NCBI RefSeq assembly: GCF_014174405.1
Contig: NZ_JACEGA010000001.1
Span: 3,512,501 to 3,576,500 of the forward strand
Direction of reading: 5' to 3'
Origin: Variimorphobacter saccharofermentans
GTDB lineage: Bacteria > Bacillota > Clostridia > Lachnospirales > Lachnospiraceae
Length of the DNA: 64,000 bases
The position numbers and the translations under genes were made by a program. Below the pieces are notes generated by a model that searched no databases, was not told the DNA's origin, and saw only the letters and a list, made by a program, of their open reading frames with translations. Every line of letters begins with the position of its first letter. Position 1 is the first letter of the stretch. Below are positions 1 to 9,466 of the stretch, piece by piece.

Positions 1-99
1 TCCCATTTTAACAAAATAGATTTTAGGCTTTTGTTTAAATTGTATACAAAAAATTAAAATAAGTATTTTTACCGATAATCTTAATGCTATTTGCTTATT

Positions 100-990
100 T
101 TACTGTCTATATTCAATAAAACCTTCCCCCATTACCTCTCTGACATCACTGATAATAACAAAGGCACTCGGATCAATTTTCTTCGAAATTGCTATGATTT
201 TCACGATTTCTTTCTTGGATACAACACAAAATAACATCTTTCTTTCCTTATTAGAATACATTCCAGTCGCGCTCAGACCAGTGACACCTCGATCCAGATT
301 ATGAAGAATGGAGTCTGCAATCTGAGTATAATGATCCGATATAATATACGCCATTTTCGCATATTTTAAGCCTTCCACTATACCGTCCGAAACCTTCCCG
401 TTAATATACACAGCAATAATGGCATATAATGCATTCCCCAGCCCGAATACGATGGCACCAATTACAATGATAATACCATCTATTATGATTAATATCTGCG
501 GCACTGTAATGTGCCTTTTATAATAATGAAACAAGGTTGCGATCAGATCCGTTCCACCAGTAGAGGCTTGAACCGAGAATATCAAACCAATTCCGGCGCC
601 GCCAATTGCACCACCCAAAATGGATGCCAGTAAATAATCATCTAATTTTAAATCATAGATTGGAATAACCATTAACGCCAGGACAAAGGCTATGGTTCCG
701 AACAGTGCCGAAACCACAAAATTCTTCCCCATAATTTTTATGGCAAGAAGAAATAAGGGTACATTGCATAGGATGGTAAACAGCCAAAGGGGAAAGCCCC
801 CTTCAATGATGTTCTTTGTCAGATGCTTTACAACAATCGCAAGACCGGATACCCCACCGGTTACCAGCTCCATCGGTTCAAATATCAAATTGACAGACAC
901 TGCCATTAAAATGGCACCTACAATAATGATTAGGTACTTTCGTAAAATCAATATATTCCGATTTTTCATTAATTTCTTAGCCATAACCAT
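100..990 (-). CDS. YitT family membrane protein
   Basis: This is a 296-residue integral membrane protein of the YitT/DUF161 type. About five to six hydrophobic segments fill residues 17-205, and a soluble C-terminal DUF2179-like domain follows (about 215-290, with the stretch GVTGLSATGMY and an end near VREVMGEGF). The length fits the family. Its substrate is not known, and no function beyond membrane location is claimed. The ATG at 990 has a GAGG box about seven bases upstream; a second ATG at 984 is possible. It stands alone, followed downstream only by AT-rich sequence. Confidence 0.85.
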   Translation of the reverse strand: MVMAKKLMKNRNILILRKYLIIIVGAILMAVSVNLIFEPMELVTGGVSGLAIVVKHLTKNIIEGGFPLWLFTILCNVPLFLLAIKIMGKNFVVSALFGTIAFVLALMVIPIYDLKLDDYLLASILGGAIGGAGIGLIFSVQASTGGTDLIATLFHYYKRHITVPQILIIIDGIIIVIGAIVFGLGNALYAIIAVYINGKVSDGIVEGLKYAKMAYIISDHYTQIADSILHNLDRGVTGLSATGMYSNKERKMLFCVVSKKEIVKIIAISKKIDPSAFVIISDVREVMGEGFIEYRQ

Positions 991-1090
991 TTATCCGCCT
1001 CGTTACCAATCTTTGTCCTGTACGTTTTTATGGTACGCATATAGACTTTAGTTTATGCAAATATTTGTACTTCCCTTTATGTTACTTCTT

Positions 1091-1993
1091 CTATTCTACA
1101 ATATCAGCAGTAGTTAATTGCGCCAGTTGCATCTCTACTAGCGTTGTATTCACCACAAAAGCACTGTTCCTGTCATCTCCTCTGATCAGATCAAAGCTGA
1201 CATTATCGATTGATGTCCTGCAGTAGCTGTCCAGATAATTCATTTTATCATGAAACGAAAGGTTTGAAGTGATCTCAGAATAAAGCTCTTCAATATAATT
1301 ACTGAGATCTTCTTTTGTTTTCAGCTTCCCCATCTTCTTTTTATAGGAAGTCTTGAATACGGCTGCATGTACCATTTCTTTATTGTCATCATTGTCATCG
1401 TTCTCTGATTGCTCATCATCAATAGCAACATCCTTTGAACGGGTTATCTCATCCATTGTAAAAATCTCGTCAAAGATTTCCTGGGGAATGGCTGTATAAT
1501 AGCTAATATCAATTCTCAGAAGATCCTCCAGAATTAACACACCATAATCAAACCTTGTATCATCATCCAGATACTTTGATATGGCAGACAGTTTAATCAC
1601 CTGAGGAATCGATGGATAAACTGGTACCAGCTTCCGATATAAGGTATCCGACATGGTAAATTGTGTTCTTGTCGGAATTGTAATATAGGTAAGTTGTTTC
1701 TTTTTACAATGATATATTTCTAAAATGATATTATTAATCTCACCCGTCTTAGTATCATATCCGTATATGAGGTTCTTCGAAATGTCATCAATACTCGCTT
1801 TTGTTATAGGCTCCTGTTCCTGCTGTATTTGATTTGCCACAAGGATGTCAGCATCCGGATCTGAAAAATAGTATATGGTAAATGCATAACCGCAGATTCC
1901 AGCCGTCAATAAAAATAAGATAATTATGACATACTTTAGGATTTTGGAAACTGTGCTTTTCCCTTTGTTACGTGCCAAACGACTCACTCCCAT
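1091..1993 (-). CDS. Membrane-anchored LCP-like protein
   Basis: A 300-residue protein with a short basic N-terminus, one transmembrane segment (about residues 19-40) and a predicted extracellular part. The extracellular half contains YGYDTKTGEINNI and ITIPTRTQFTM, which resemble the start of LytR-CpsA-Psr (LCP) domains. The usual run of catalytic arginines is not clear, so it is a divergent relative or only an LCP-like fold. An acidic low-complexity stretch lies near residues 195-207. LCP proteins attach polymers to the cell wall; whether this one does is uncertain. The Shine-Dalgarno sequence before the ATG is weak, and a TTG a few codons in has a better one. Confidence 0.5.
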   Translation of the reverse strand: MGVSRLARNKGKSTVSKILKYVIIILFLLTAGICGYAFTIYYFSDPDADILVANQIQQEQEPITKASIDDISKNLIYGYDTKTGEINNIILEIYHCKKKQLTYITIPTRTQFTMSDTLYRKLVPVYPSIPQVIKLSAISKYLDDDTRFDYGVLILEDLLRIDISYYTAIPQEIFDEIFTMDEITRSKDVAIDDEQSENDDNDDNKEMVHAAVFKTSYKKKMGKLKTKEDLSNYIEELYSEITSNLSFHDKMNYLDSYCRTSIDNVSFDLIRGDDRNSAFVVNTTLVEMQLAQLTTADIVE

Positions 1994-2244
1994 CTTGGTG
2001 TCATTTTATCATACCCTTCTCCGTTAATCAACGCATCTTTCTTCCTGCGATACCACATATTTATTCGTGATGTTACGAGATTTAAGAGATGACTACTCTG
2101 TTAGAATTATGCTATACTAAATATAAGGAGTTGGCCGTGAAAAGCTTTTATTTTAGAAGCATCTTAAGACAAGTCATATATCGTCTGATTATTCTTAATA
2201 TACAATATTTTACATTTGTAGTATAGTACTGGAGGTTGATATCA

Positions 2245-2976
2245 ATGAATAAAAAAACGGTGTTAATTACCGGCTCTTCACGTGGCATCGGTAAGGCAAT
2301 CGCAGTCAAATTCGCAAAAAAAGGTTATAACGTAGTTATAAATTGCGCACACAATGAGGAAGAGCTTTTGAAGACCAAGGCCGAAATTGAGACCTATCAG
2401 ATCTCCTGCCATGCTTACCTGGGTGATATGGGGAGTTATGATGCTGCCAGTGAATTATTCAGGCAGATAAAAAAGCTATATGGCAGCATAGATGTATTAG
2501 TTAATAATGCAGGTATATCCTATATCGGCCTTCTTACCGACATGAAGCCGGAGGATTGGAATCGGGTAATCTCAACCAATCTAACCTCCGTATTTAATTG
2601 CTGTTCTCTAGCTATCCCAGACATGGTGAAAAACAGATACGGAAAAATAATCAATATTTCTTCCGTATGGGGAGCAGTTGGCGCATCCTGTGAGGTCGCA
2701 TATTCCGCTTCTAAGGGTGGAATGAATGCCTTTACAAAGGCACTGGCGAAAGAACTGGCACCCAGTAATATACAAGTAAATGCAGTTTCCTGTGGTGCAA
2801 TCGATACCGAAATGAACCGCTTCCTAACCGATGACGAGCTCATGCAATTAATAAATGAAATCCCTGCAAGTCGTCTGGGAAGAGCAGAAGAGGTTGCTGA
2901 TCTGGTATATCATCTTGCTTATAAGAACGAATATCTTACAGGACAGATCATCGGATTGGACGGCGGGTGGATTTAA
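2245..2976 (+). CDS. SDR family oxidoreductase (FabG-like)
   Basis: A classical short-chain dehydrogenase/reductase of 243 residues. It has the N-terminal cofactor motif GSSRGIG, the NNAG motif, the catalytic Ser (ISS), the YSASKGG tyrosine-lysine pair and a C-terminal LDGGW. It resembles 3-oxoacyl-ACP reductase FabG, but it stands alone outside any fatty-acid cluster, so the substrate cannot be named. The open frame extends upstream to a TTG, but the ATG at 2245 sits nine bases after GGAGG and is the better start. Confidence 0.85.
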   Translation: MNKKTVLITGSSRGIGKAIAVKFAKKGYNVVINCAHNEEELLKTKAEIETYQISCHAYLGDMGSYDAASELFRQIKKLYGSIDVLVNNAGISYIGLLTDMKPEDWNRVISTNLTSVFNCCSLAIPDMVKNRYGKIINISSVWGAVGASCEVAYSASKGGMNAFTKALAKELAPSNIQVNAVSCGAIDTEMNRFLTDDELMQLINEIPASRLGRAEEVADLVYHLAYKNEYLTGQIIGLDGGWI

Positions 2977-2986
2977 TATGAACTAA

Positions 2987-3079
2987 GATTAGGGTTTCAA
3001 AAGTCGGCAGATTACACCAATGAATATATATGTACTAATATTCCTCTAAAAGCTAAACCAGACTTTTGACACCCTACTC
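2987..3079. repeat. Palindromic repeat with AGGGTNTCAAAAGTC ends
   Basis: Two arms of about 19 bases (2987-3005 and 3061-3079) are inverted copies of each other with about three mismatches. They read AGGGTTTCAAAAGTC and, on the other strand, AGGGTGTCAAAAGTC, with 55 AT-rich bases between. The same end motif recurs at 42264-42466, so this looks like one copy of a small dispersed element. It follows the SDR gene and could also act as a transcription stop. Confidence 0.55.
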
Positions 3080-3214
3080 TACTAATAAATCACATTAAAA
3101 TTACTAATATATAACCACGTTTACAAACATCATTCCATGTAATATGATACTTTTGTCAGTTTCTCTTATGAGTAGCTGCACTATGATTTAATCGTAAATG
3201 ATGGAGGATGTCAA

Positions 3215-4618
3215 ATGGGCGGATTTTTTGCAGTAACGTCAAAAACAGATTGTGTATTTGATTTATTTTTTGGAACGGATTATCATTCACACCTAGGAAC
3301 AAGGCGTGGCGGAATGGCTGTTTATGGCCCAAAGGGATTTGACCGTGCAATCCATAACATTGAAAATTCTCCTTTTCGAACAAAATTTGAAAAGGATGTT
3401 AATAAGATGGAGGGCAACTTCGGAATCGGATGTATCTCCGATTATGAATCACAACCTCTCATCGTACGCTCCCATCACGGGACATACTCCATAACAACCG
3501 TAGGAAAAATAAATAATACAGATGCTATTGTGAAAGATATCTTCAGCAAAGGAAATACTCATTTTTTAGAAATGAGCGGTGGCGATATTAATGCTACGGA
3601 ATTGGTTGCAGCGATCATTAACCAAAAGGATAATATCGTTGAAGGAATTCAATATGCTCTGGAAATCATCGATGGTTCCATGTCGCTCCTTCTTATGACG
3701 TCAAAAGGTATTTTTGCTGCCAGGGACCGTTTAGGAAGAACTCCTGTGGTAATCGGCAAAAAGGAAGAGGCCTTCTGTGCCTCCTTTGAAAGTTTCGCTT
3801 ATTTGAATCTCGGATATAATAATTATAAAGAACTAGGACCGGGTGAAATTGTAGTTATGACTCCGGAGGCAGTAACAACCTTAAGCATGCCTGGAACCGA
3901 TATGAAAATCTGTACCTTTTTATGGATATATTATGGTTATCCTTCTTCCTCTTATGAGGGAGTCAGTGTAGAGCAAATGCGATATAACTGTGGTGCTTTG
4001 CTTTCACAACGTGACAATGTAAGACCGGATATCGTTGCTGGTGTTCCGGATTCCGGAACTGCGCATGCCATCGGCTATGCCAATGCTTCCAATATTCCCT
4101 TTTCCAGACCGTTTATTAAATACACTCCTACCTGGCCGCGTTCCTTCATGCCGACCATCCAGAGCAAACGTAATCTCATTGCAAAAATGAAGCTTATTCC
4201 GGTTCATGATTTAATCAAGGATAAAAGCTTATTATTGATTGATGACTCCATTGTACGTGGTACCCAACTCAGGGAAACAACGGAGTTTTTATACCAAAGT
4301 GGTGCTAAAGAGGTACATATTCGTCCTGCCTGTCCACCTTTATTATACGGTTGTAAATATCTGAATTTTTCCCGTTCCACTTCTGATATGGATCTGATCA
4401 CCAGAAGAGTGATTCAAAAGCTTGAGGGAACTCAGTCCGAGGAAGTCTTAAAAGAATATTCGAATCCGGATTCGGATCGTTATAAAAATATGTTAGAAAC
4501 AATAAAAGAAGAATTGAATTTCACTTCCTTGCGTTACCATCGTTTGGATGATATGGTGAAATCCGTTGGTATTAGTCCATGTAAACTATGTACCTATTGC
4601 TGGAATGGAAAAGAATAA
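3215..4618 (+). CDS. PurF-like amidophosphoribosyltransferase, no Cys nucleophile
   Basis: A 467-residue homolog of glutamine PRPP amidotransferase. The phosphoribosyltransferase half is intact: the PRPP loop IDDSIVRGT is at 342-350, with PDSGTAHAIGYA at 278-291. Cysteines at 233, 380 and 456/459/462 match the 4Fe-4S ligand pattern of the Bacillus enzyme. The N-terminal glutaminase domain is present (residues 1-220), but the protein begins Met-Gly-Gly where PurF has Met-Cys-Gly. The Ntn nucleophile is therefore missing, and glutamine hydrolysis is not expected. ATG 3215 has a clear GGAGG eight bases upstream and no earlier start fits. It may be an ammonia-dependent, regulatory or repurposed paralog; no other pur gene is nearby. 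Confidence 0.85.
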   Translation: MGGFFAVTSKTDCVFDLFFGTDYHSHLGTRRGGMAVYGPKGFDRAIHNIENSPFRTKFEKDVNKMEGNFGIGCISDYESQPLIVRSHHGTYSITTVGKINNTDAIVKDIFSKGNTHFLEMSGGDINATELVAAIINQKDNIVEGIQYALEIIDGSMSLLLMTSKGIFAARDRLGRTPVVIGKKEEAFCASFESFAYLNLGYNNYKELGPGEIVVMTPEAVTTLSMPGTDMKICTFLWIYYGYPSSSYEGVSVEQMRYNCGALLSQRDNVRPDIVAGVPDSGTAHAIGYANASNIPFSRPFIKYTPTWPRSFMPTIQSKRNLIAKMKLIPVHDLIKDKSLLLIDDSIVRGTQLRETTEFLYQSGAKEVHIRPACPPLLYGCKYLNFSRSTSDMDLITRRVIQKLEGTQSEEVLKEYSNPDSDRYKNMLETIKEELNFTSLRYHRLDDMVKSVGISPCKLCTYCWNGKE

Positions 4619-4775
4619 GAATGGTCTGTTGCATATTTTATAATAGGGACTATGACTTACCATAATACACTGTCGGAAGAACATATTGGCAATTTTGTGA
4701 ATTGGTAACATGTCCTTCCGTCTGTGTGTGAGGTAAATCATAGTCTCTGTTGATACATTATGCATCAGACCATTC
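4619..4775. repeat. 157-bp palindromic element (family copy 1)
   Basis: The segment is an almost complete inverted repeat. GAATGGTCTG opens it and CAGACCATTC closes it, and the matches continue inward (GACTATGACTTACC against the complement of GGTAAATCATAGTC). The middle holds ACACTGTCGGAAGAACAT and, inverted, TGTCCTTCCGTCTGTGTG. A second, longer copy is at 21646-21860. It starts one base after the purF-like stop and ends ten bases before the stop of the convergent M16 gene, so its hairpin probably serves as a two-way terminator. Confidence 0.75.
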
Positions 4776-4784
4776 TTTACAGCA

Positions 4785-7700
4785 TTATTGAAGTGGAATT
4801 ACCTTATCAAACATGGATTTATTTTTTTCTATCTCACTTGGGGATGCAACAACTACATAATTGCTGTTTCCATTTATCTTCTCCATATAATCTGCATAGG
4901 TACTAATATCCGCAAGGGATGTGTCCTTAATCTCATTTAACACATTCAGACGATCCTGTAAGCTGATACCAAGATAATAGCTCTGTAATGCAACCATTGC
5001 GTCTGTAATCTCATTGGAGCTTGGGCTGGCTGCTGCATAGGCCGTCATCTTATAGCTTTCTAAGGCATCCTCCGTCATAAATGATTGAGTATTCAGTAAA
5101 AACTCGTCCGTGCCACCGATAACTGCTAAAGAATTCACGTAATTACTGTCCCTATAGGTATAGGTAACATAATTATCATTTTCTGCAAAGGCTGTTACTC
5201 CGTAAGCGCCTCCCTTTAACCGAATTTCCGGTGTAAGCATAAGATTGTTGAGTATACTGGTTATTACATTAATCTTAGCACTGGTTGGTACACCATTTTC
5301 CGACATAGAGGAATTGGAAATAACGTACTGAACAGTTGAGTTATTGGTTAATGCCTCTCTCTTAGACGGTACCGGAAGGTTATGTGTCACCTTCTCGTAC
5401 TTCTCATCCGGCAGCTTGCTTGTAAAATCAGGCATTGCATCCTGGAATGCTGCCTGAGCATTACTTCCTCCGACAAACAGAACATCCAAGTTATTTTTCG
5501 TAAATGCTTTCGTACGTACTTCGCTTAATTTCTTTACTACCTCATCCGGATTTGAAGCCAGATTCTTTTCTAATTTCTGAATGAAATTATAGTAATCCAA
5601 TCCATTCAGATAGTTATAATATCTATAGGTTTGGCTTGTATATGCTAAAGCACGATATGCAGCCAAAGACAACGGTTCAGCAAACATATATTGATAGTAC
5701 GATTTTAAATTCGAAATAGTTCTCGAACCATAGGTTGTGATATTTTCGATATCCGAATTTAATAAAATATCAGATACTAAATCAAAGGTATCCTTATATT
5801 CATTTTTAAAGCCATAGTAGCTGAAAGTAATGACCGGATATGCTTTGGTATCCTTGTCATCCTCCATTATTGCTCCAACTGATGGCAAGCCACTATAAAG
5901 CTTTTCGGTAGATTCGCTTAAAATCTGGCCTTCTGTTCTGTTTTTGGTAGCCATACCATAACTTAGCATATCGGAGTAGAACTTCAAATATAGCAACTCT
6001 TCCATGGTCAGATGACTCAAATTAAAGTTCATCCTGATTGCACTAACGGACGGAATGTCTGCCATTGCGGTAACAAGCTTCACTCCGCCAACAGTAGTTT
6101 CCTTAATTTCACGCTCCTTAATCTCAGAGGTAATATCCTTTAATGATACTGCTCTTAAGGATTTAAGAATATCATCCGGTGTTTCCTGATTGTTCCATGT
6201 ATTAAAATCTTCCGTTTTCTTCACTAGAGCCTTTATTTCCTTCTTAGACATGGACGCCTTCATTTTTGCAAGGCTCTCTTCCAATGCTTTTTGGTTTTTC
6301 TCTAAAAGACCTGGCTTTGCTTCTGTAACAGTCAATGCAGCAAAGTTGTTTTTAACCAAGTATTTATCAACTGTTTTTTCAAGAACCTTCTTATCAAGCT
6401 TAGATACAATCTTTTCATAGTAGCTACTATAGTCGATCTGAGAGTCTCCAAAGATATCATCATACAAACATGCCTGTATTATTGCATTTACTGCACTGCC
6501 TTCTGTACTTCCTAACGCTTGTTCAAATTCCATGGTACGTAGGGAGGACCTTACCAGATCTGTATCGAAGCCCTTCTTCACAACTGCCTTTAATTCCTTA
6601 ACTATTATATTATAGAACTCTTTTTTCTTTGAGGCATCTGCATTCTGTGCAATAAAATGTATTGTAGGCTGATAGGTTGTCGTATCAATTCCAATACTAT
6701 AGGATTCTGCTATCTTACTATCCATTAAAGCCTTTTTTAATTCTGAGTTATCAAGATTGAGTAGGGAGATAGCAATATTAAGGCCTACATAATCCTCAAA
6801 GCCCATTTTCTTGCTATCGCTACATGCAAAAACCAAATCAATTACGGCCTTATTGCTATCGGTACCTTTTGCTGCCGGGAAGCTATACGTCTTCTCCGCT
6901 AACTTCTTAAATGCCTTTTGTGTACCACGATCTGCTTTATAATTCTTCTTGTTATAGGAAGATAAATAATCCTTATCGATCATTTTTAAGAATGCTTTAT
7001 ACTCTAAATCTCCATAAAGAACGATTAGACAGTTCGATGGGTGATAGTTCTTCTTATATGTTTTAAGTACTTCCTCATAGGTTAATGTACGGATTGCATC
7101 GGGATCTCCTCCAGAGATGTTACCCTGATGTGAATCAGGGAATATGGCTTTTGACGCATTACTGACAGCAGCACTTTCAATGCTTCCCAAGCTTCCCTGC
7201 ATTTCATTGTATACAATACCGTTATAGATCAGATCAGAAGACTCATCCTTTAATTCAAGACGCAAGCCTTCTCTCTCAAAAATTCTTTTATCCGATAAAA
7301 GTAACGGATTAAATACACTGTCCAGATAAATATCAGCTGATTTCAGTAGCTGCTCTTCGCTTTTCGAGCATATGGGATATACCGTCATATTTTTATAGGT
7401 AAAAGCATTTACAAAGGAATTATATGTAGTGTTTGACACATCAAATAAAATGTTCTTGCTGGGATATTTCTTGCTTCCTCCTAATACGGAGTGCTCTATG
7501 ATATGATTAATCCCCTTATCATTTTCAGCAATCGTATTAAATTTAATTGCAAATCCCCGGTTAATATCATTATTTTGAATTACAAGTAATTTCGCACCGG
7601 TTTTCTCATGTTCAAATAAAATCTCGGTTGAACTGGTCGGCGCATCATAATCAATATTCTTCACCGTAAAACCTGAGATCTTATCTCCTTTTTTTACATT

Positions 7701-7790
7701 TTCTTTTGCTAAGGCTGACCGGGATGACCCTAACACTACTGATAAACACAGAAACACTGCTACCAGTATTAAATAGACTCTTTTCTTCAT
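4785..7790 (-). CDS. Secreted M16 zinc metalloprotease, PreP-like
   Basis: A 1001-residue peptidase with an N-terminal signal peptide (Lys-Lys-Arg, a hydrophobic core at 5-20, and a likely cut near SALA at 28). The inverted zinc motif HIIEH lies at 96-100, and a glutamate in NEMQG near 196 lies about 96 residues further on. That spacing is typical of the presequence-protease (M16C) branch. The length and two-lobed organisation fit PreP and its bacterial relatives, which degrade oligopeptides inside a closed chamber. Export suggests a role in peptide breakdown at the cell surface. The ATG has an AGAAGG box upstream. It is a single-gene unit, convergent with the purF-like gene. Confidence 0.9.
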   Translation of the reverse strand: MKKRVYLILVAVFLCLSVVLGSSRSALAKENVKKGDKISGFTVKNIDYDAPTSSTEILFEHEKTGAKLLVIQNNDINRGFAIKFNTIAENDKGINHIIEHSVLGGSKKYPSKNILFDVSNTTYNSFVNAFTYKNMTVYPICSKSEEQLLKSADIYLDSVFNPLLLSDKRIFEREGLRLELKDESSDLIYNGIVYNEMQGSLGSIESAAVSNASKAIFPDSHQGNISGGDPDAIRTLTYEEVLKTYKKNYHPSNCLIVLYGDLEYKAFLKMIDKDYLSSYNKKNYKADRGTQKAFKKLAEKTYSFPAAKGTDSNKAVIDLVFACSDSKKMGFEDYVGLNIAISLLNLDNSELKKALMDSKIAESYSIGIDTTTYQPTIHFIAQNADASKKKEFYNIIVKELKAVVKKGFDTDLVRSSLRTMEFEQALGSTEGSAVNAIIQACLYDDIFGDSQIDYSSYYEKIVSKLDKKVLEKTVDKYLVKNNFAALTVTEAKPGLLEKNQKALEESLAKMKASMSKKEIKALVKKTEDFNTWNNQETPDDILKSLRAVSLKDITSEIKEREIKETTVGGVKLVTAMADIPSVSAIRMNFNLSHLTMEELLYLKFYSDMLSYGMATKNRTEGQILSESTEKLYSGLPSVGAIMEDDKDTKAYPVITFSYYGFKNEYKDTFDLVSDILLNSDIENITTYGSRTISNLKSYYQYMFAEPLSLAAYRALAYTSQTYRYYNYLNGLDYYNFIQKLEKNLASNPDEVVKKLSEVRTKAFTKNNLDVLFVGGSNAQAAFQDAMPDFTSKLPDEKYEKVTHNLPVPSKREALTNNSTVQYVISNSSMSENGVPTSAKINVITSILNNLMLTPEIRLKGGAYGVTAFAENDNYVTYTYRDSNYVNSLAVIGGTDEFLLNTQSFMTEDALESYKMTAYAAASPSSNEITDAMVALQSYYLGISLQDRLNVLNEIKDTSLADISTYADYMEKINGNSNYVVVASPSEIEKNKSMFDKVIPLQ

Positions 7791-8098
7791 GCTTAACCTT
7801 CTTTCTTTTTCATAATATTGCTGTCAATAACAGCGAAACCGCTGCAAGCAGATAGAGTTTAGGAACCCTTACAGTAGTTCGTCTGTATTATTTTACCAAC
7901 GCAAAAATAATAAAACAAGTACTGTTACTAAATTCTAATTAAACCTTAAGAATCATTATAAAATCTGCCAAATAAAAGCAGAAAATGACAGGATTCCAAT
8001 GATGTATCAAGCTATAATATAGCTACAATAACCCTGCCGCTGCTATCAGCTATATCATACGCTTCATTGGCAGCAATAAAAGAAAGGATGTAGTTCAA
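7791..8098. other. Divergent intergenic region
   Basis: The 308 bases separate the minus-strand protease from the plus-strand C45 gene. A TATAAT-like hexamer near 8014-8019 could be the -10 of the C45 gene. No convincing -35, RNA gene or open frame was seen, and AT-rich sequence fills most of it. Confidence 0.4.
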
Positions 8099-9199
8099 AT
8101 GCAAAACGTTAAAACCGCTTATTATGAAATCGAAGGATCGCATTATGAAATCGGACGTAAGATAGCACAGTTAACAGGAAAGGATCTTCGTGCTGCTCCT
8201 CCGGAGCATTTTAATGAAGAAGAAATTGAGAAAGCACTCGCACTCTATGATCAACACTGCCCTGGGATTAAGGAGGAGTTAATCGGCTTCTGTGATGAAG
8301 TGGGTATGCCTCTTCGTGAAAATGCCTTCACATGGATGAGCCATTTGGTTCCAAGATGTTCCGGACTCGCTCTACTTCCACCTCATACAGAGAATGGACA
8401 TATCTTACTGGGACGTAACTACGAATTCAGCATAGAAGATGAAGACTTTCATGTATACCGGATTGCACCCACCGGAAAATATGCTCATATTGGTGGTTCC
8501 CTTATAGAGTTTGGACGTTCAGAGGGAATTAACGAATGCGGATTAGCAGTATCTTTATCCTCTTGTGGTTTTCCTGTAAGCAACATCCCCGGTATGCGCG
8601 AGCCAGCAATTCAGGGTCTGCACTTCTGGATTGTCTTACGAAGTCTGCTTGACAACTGTAAAAATATTAAAGAAGCTTTGAATAAGCTTCAGGAAATACC
8701 GATTGCATATAACATGAATCTGCTTCTTGCCGATCGGGAGCAGAACATCGCTCTGGTGGAAACTATGGATGGTGAGATGGCTATTCAAAAGGGTGGAAAC
8801 CTGGGCGACTCAACCTTTTTATGCGCTACTAATCATATTGCCATTGATTCCTTTAAGAACAGGGAAAGCTTTGCGATGCGTAACTCCCTGGTTCGTTATG
8901 AAACCATAAAGAAATATGTAGAGCATACTAAAAGCATTACGGAACAGGGACTTAAGAAGTTTCTTCTCACCAAGTATCCGGAAGGCATGACCGTATGGTA
9001 TTATAAGGACTGGTTCGGTACGGTTAAGTCCGTCGTAATGGATGTTAACGAAGGAAAATATTCCATTTGCTGGGGTGGCCGTGAAGAGAATGGCTGGGAT
9101 GATTACTACGTTGATAAGAAAATTGGAAATTGCGAGAAGGAAATAACCGTAATCAATGAGCCCGGGAACAAGGAGTTCTTCGAAGTAGTTCCTTTCTAG
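8099..9199 (+). CDS. C45-family peptidase/acyltransferase-like protein
   Basis: A 366-residue protein resembling the acyl-CoA:6-aminopenicillanate acyltransferase (C45, Ntn-hydrolase) family. The candidate nucleophile is Cys87 in PRCSGLALLP, followed by GHILLGRNYEF (about 99-109) and later blocks NECGLAVSLSSCG and YNMNLLLADREQNIALVE that are usual in the family. In this family autocleavage before the cysteine makes the mature enzyme. Many bacterial members have unknown amide substrates, so a C-N hydrolase role is as far as I go. The start follows GAAAGGATG with normal spacing. It is monocistronic with a terminator downstream. Confidence 0.75.
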   Translation: MQNVKTAYYEIEGSHYEIGRKIAQLTGKDLRAAPPEHFNEEEIEKALALYDQHCPGIKEELIGFCDEVGMPLRENAFTWMSHLVPRCSGLALLPPHTENGHILLGRNYEFSIEDEDFHVYRIAPTGKYAHIGGSLIEFGRSEGINECGLAVSLSSCGFPVSNIPGMREPAIQGLHFWIVLRSLLDNCKNIKEALNKLQEIPIAYNMNLLLADREQNIALVETMDGEMAIQKGGNLGDSTFLCATNHIAIDSFKNRESFAMRNSLVRYETIKKYVEHTKSITEQGLKKFLLTKYPEGMTVWYYKDWFGTVKSVVMDVNEGKYSICWGGREENGWDDYYVDKKIGNCEKEITVINEPGNKEFFEVVPF

Positions 9200-9202
9200 T
9201 GG

Positions 9203-9259
9203 ATACATACTCCGAAGCAAACCATAGCGGAAGGAGCGGGTTTGCGCAGGAATATGTAT
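9203..9259. repeat. Short palindrome after the C45 gene
   Basis: ATACATACTCC at the left matches, inverted, the AGGAATATGTAT at the right, and inside them GCAAACC pairs with GGGTTTGC. The hairpin lies directly after the stop codon, ahead of a better terminator at 9323. Confidence 0.5.
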
Positions 9260-9322
9260 TTGCAGTATACACAAATAAGATATCTGCAGAGTTTCGCAAT
9301 TGCCTAATAACAGACATGAAAA

Positions 9323-9366
9323 GAGATTACCGGCTATCATCATACCTTTCCGGTAATCTCATCTTT
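9323..9366 (+). terminator. Rho-independent terminator
   Basis: GAGATTACCGG and CCGGTAATCTC form an 11-bp perfect stem with a loop of about 16 bases, followed by ATCTTTTA. It ends transcription of the C45 gene and sits just upstream of the AraC regulator. Confidence 0.75.
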
Positions 9367-9466
9367 TAATACTTTATTCCGTGTCTTGTCATATATTTCT
9401 ATTCTGTTATAATGTGATTGAATGAGTGTAATCAAATAGAAATGCATTGTAAAGGAGCTTAATGAT

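Noticed and set aside
9203..9259. The hairpin after the C45 gene as another copy of the long-palindrome families
   Set aside because: Its arms share no sequence with the other families and it is short; treated as a local structure.
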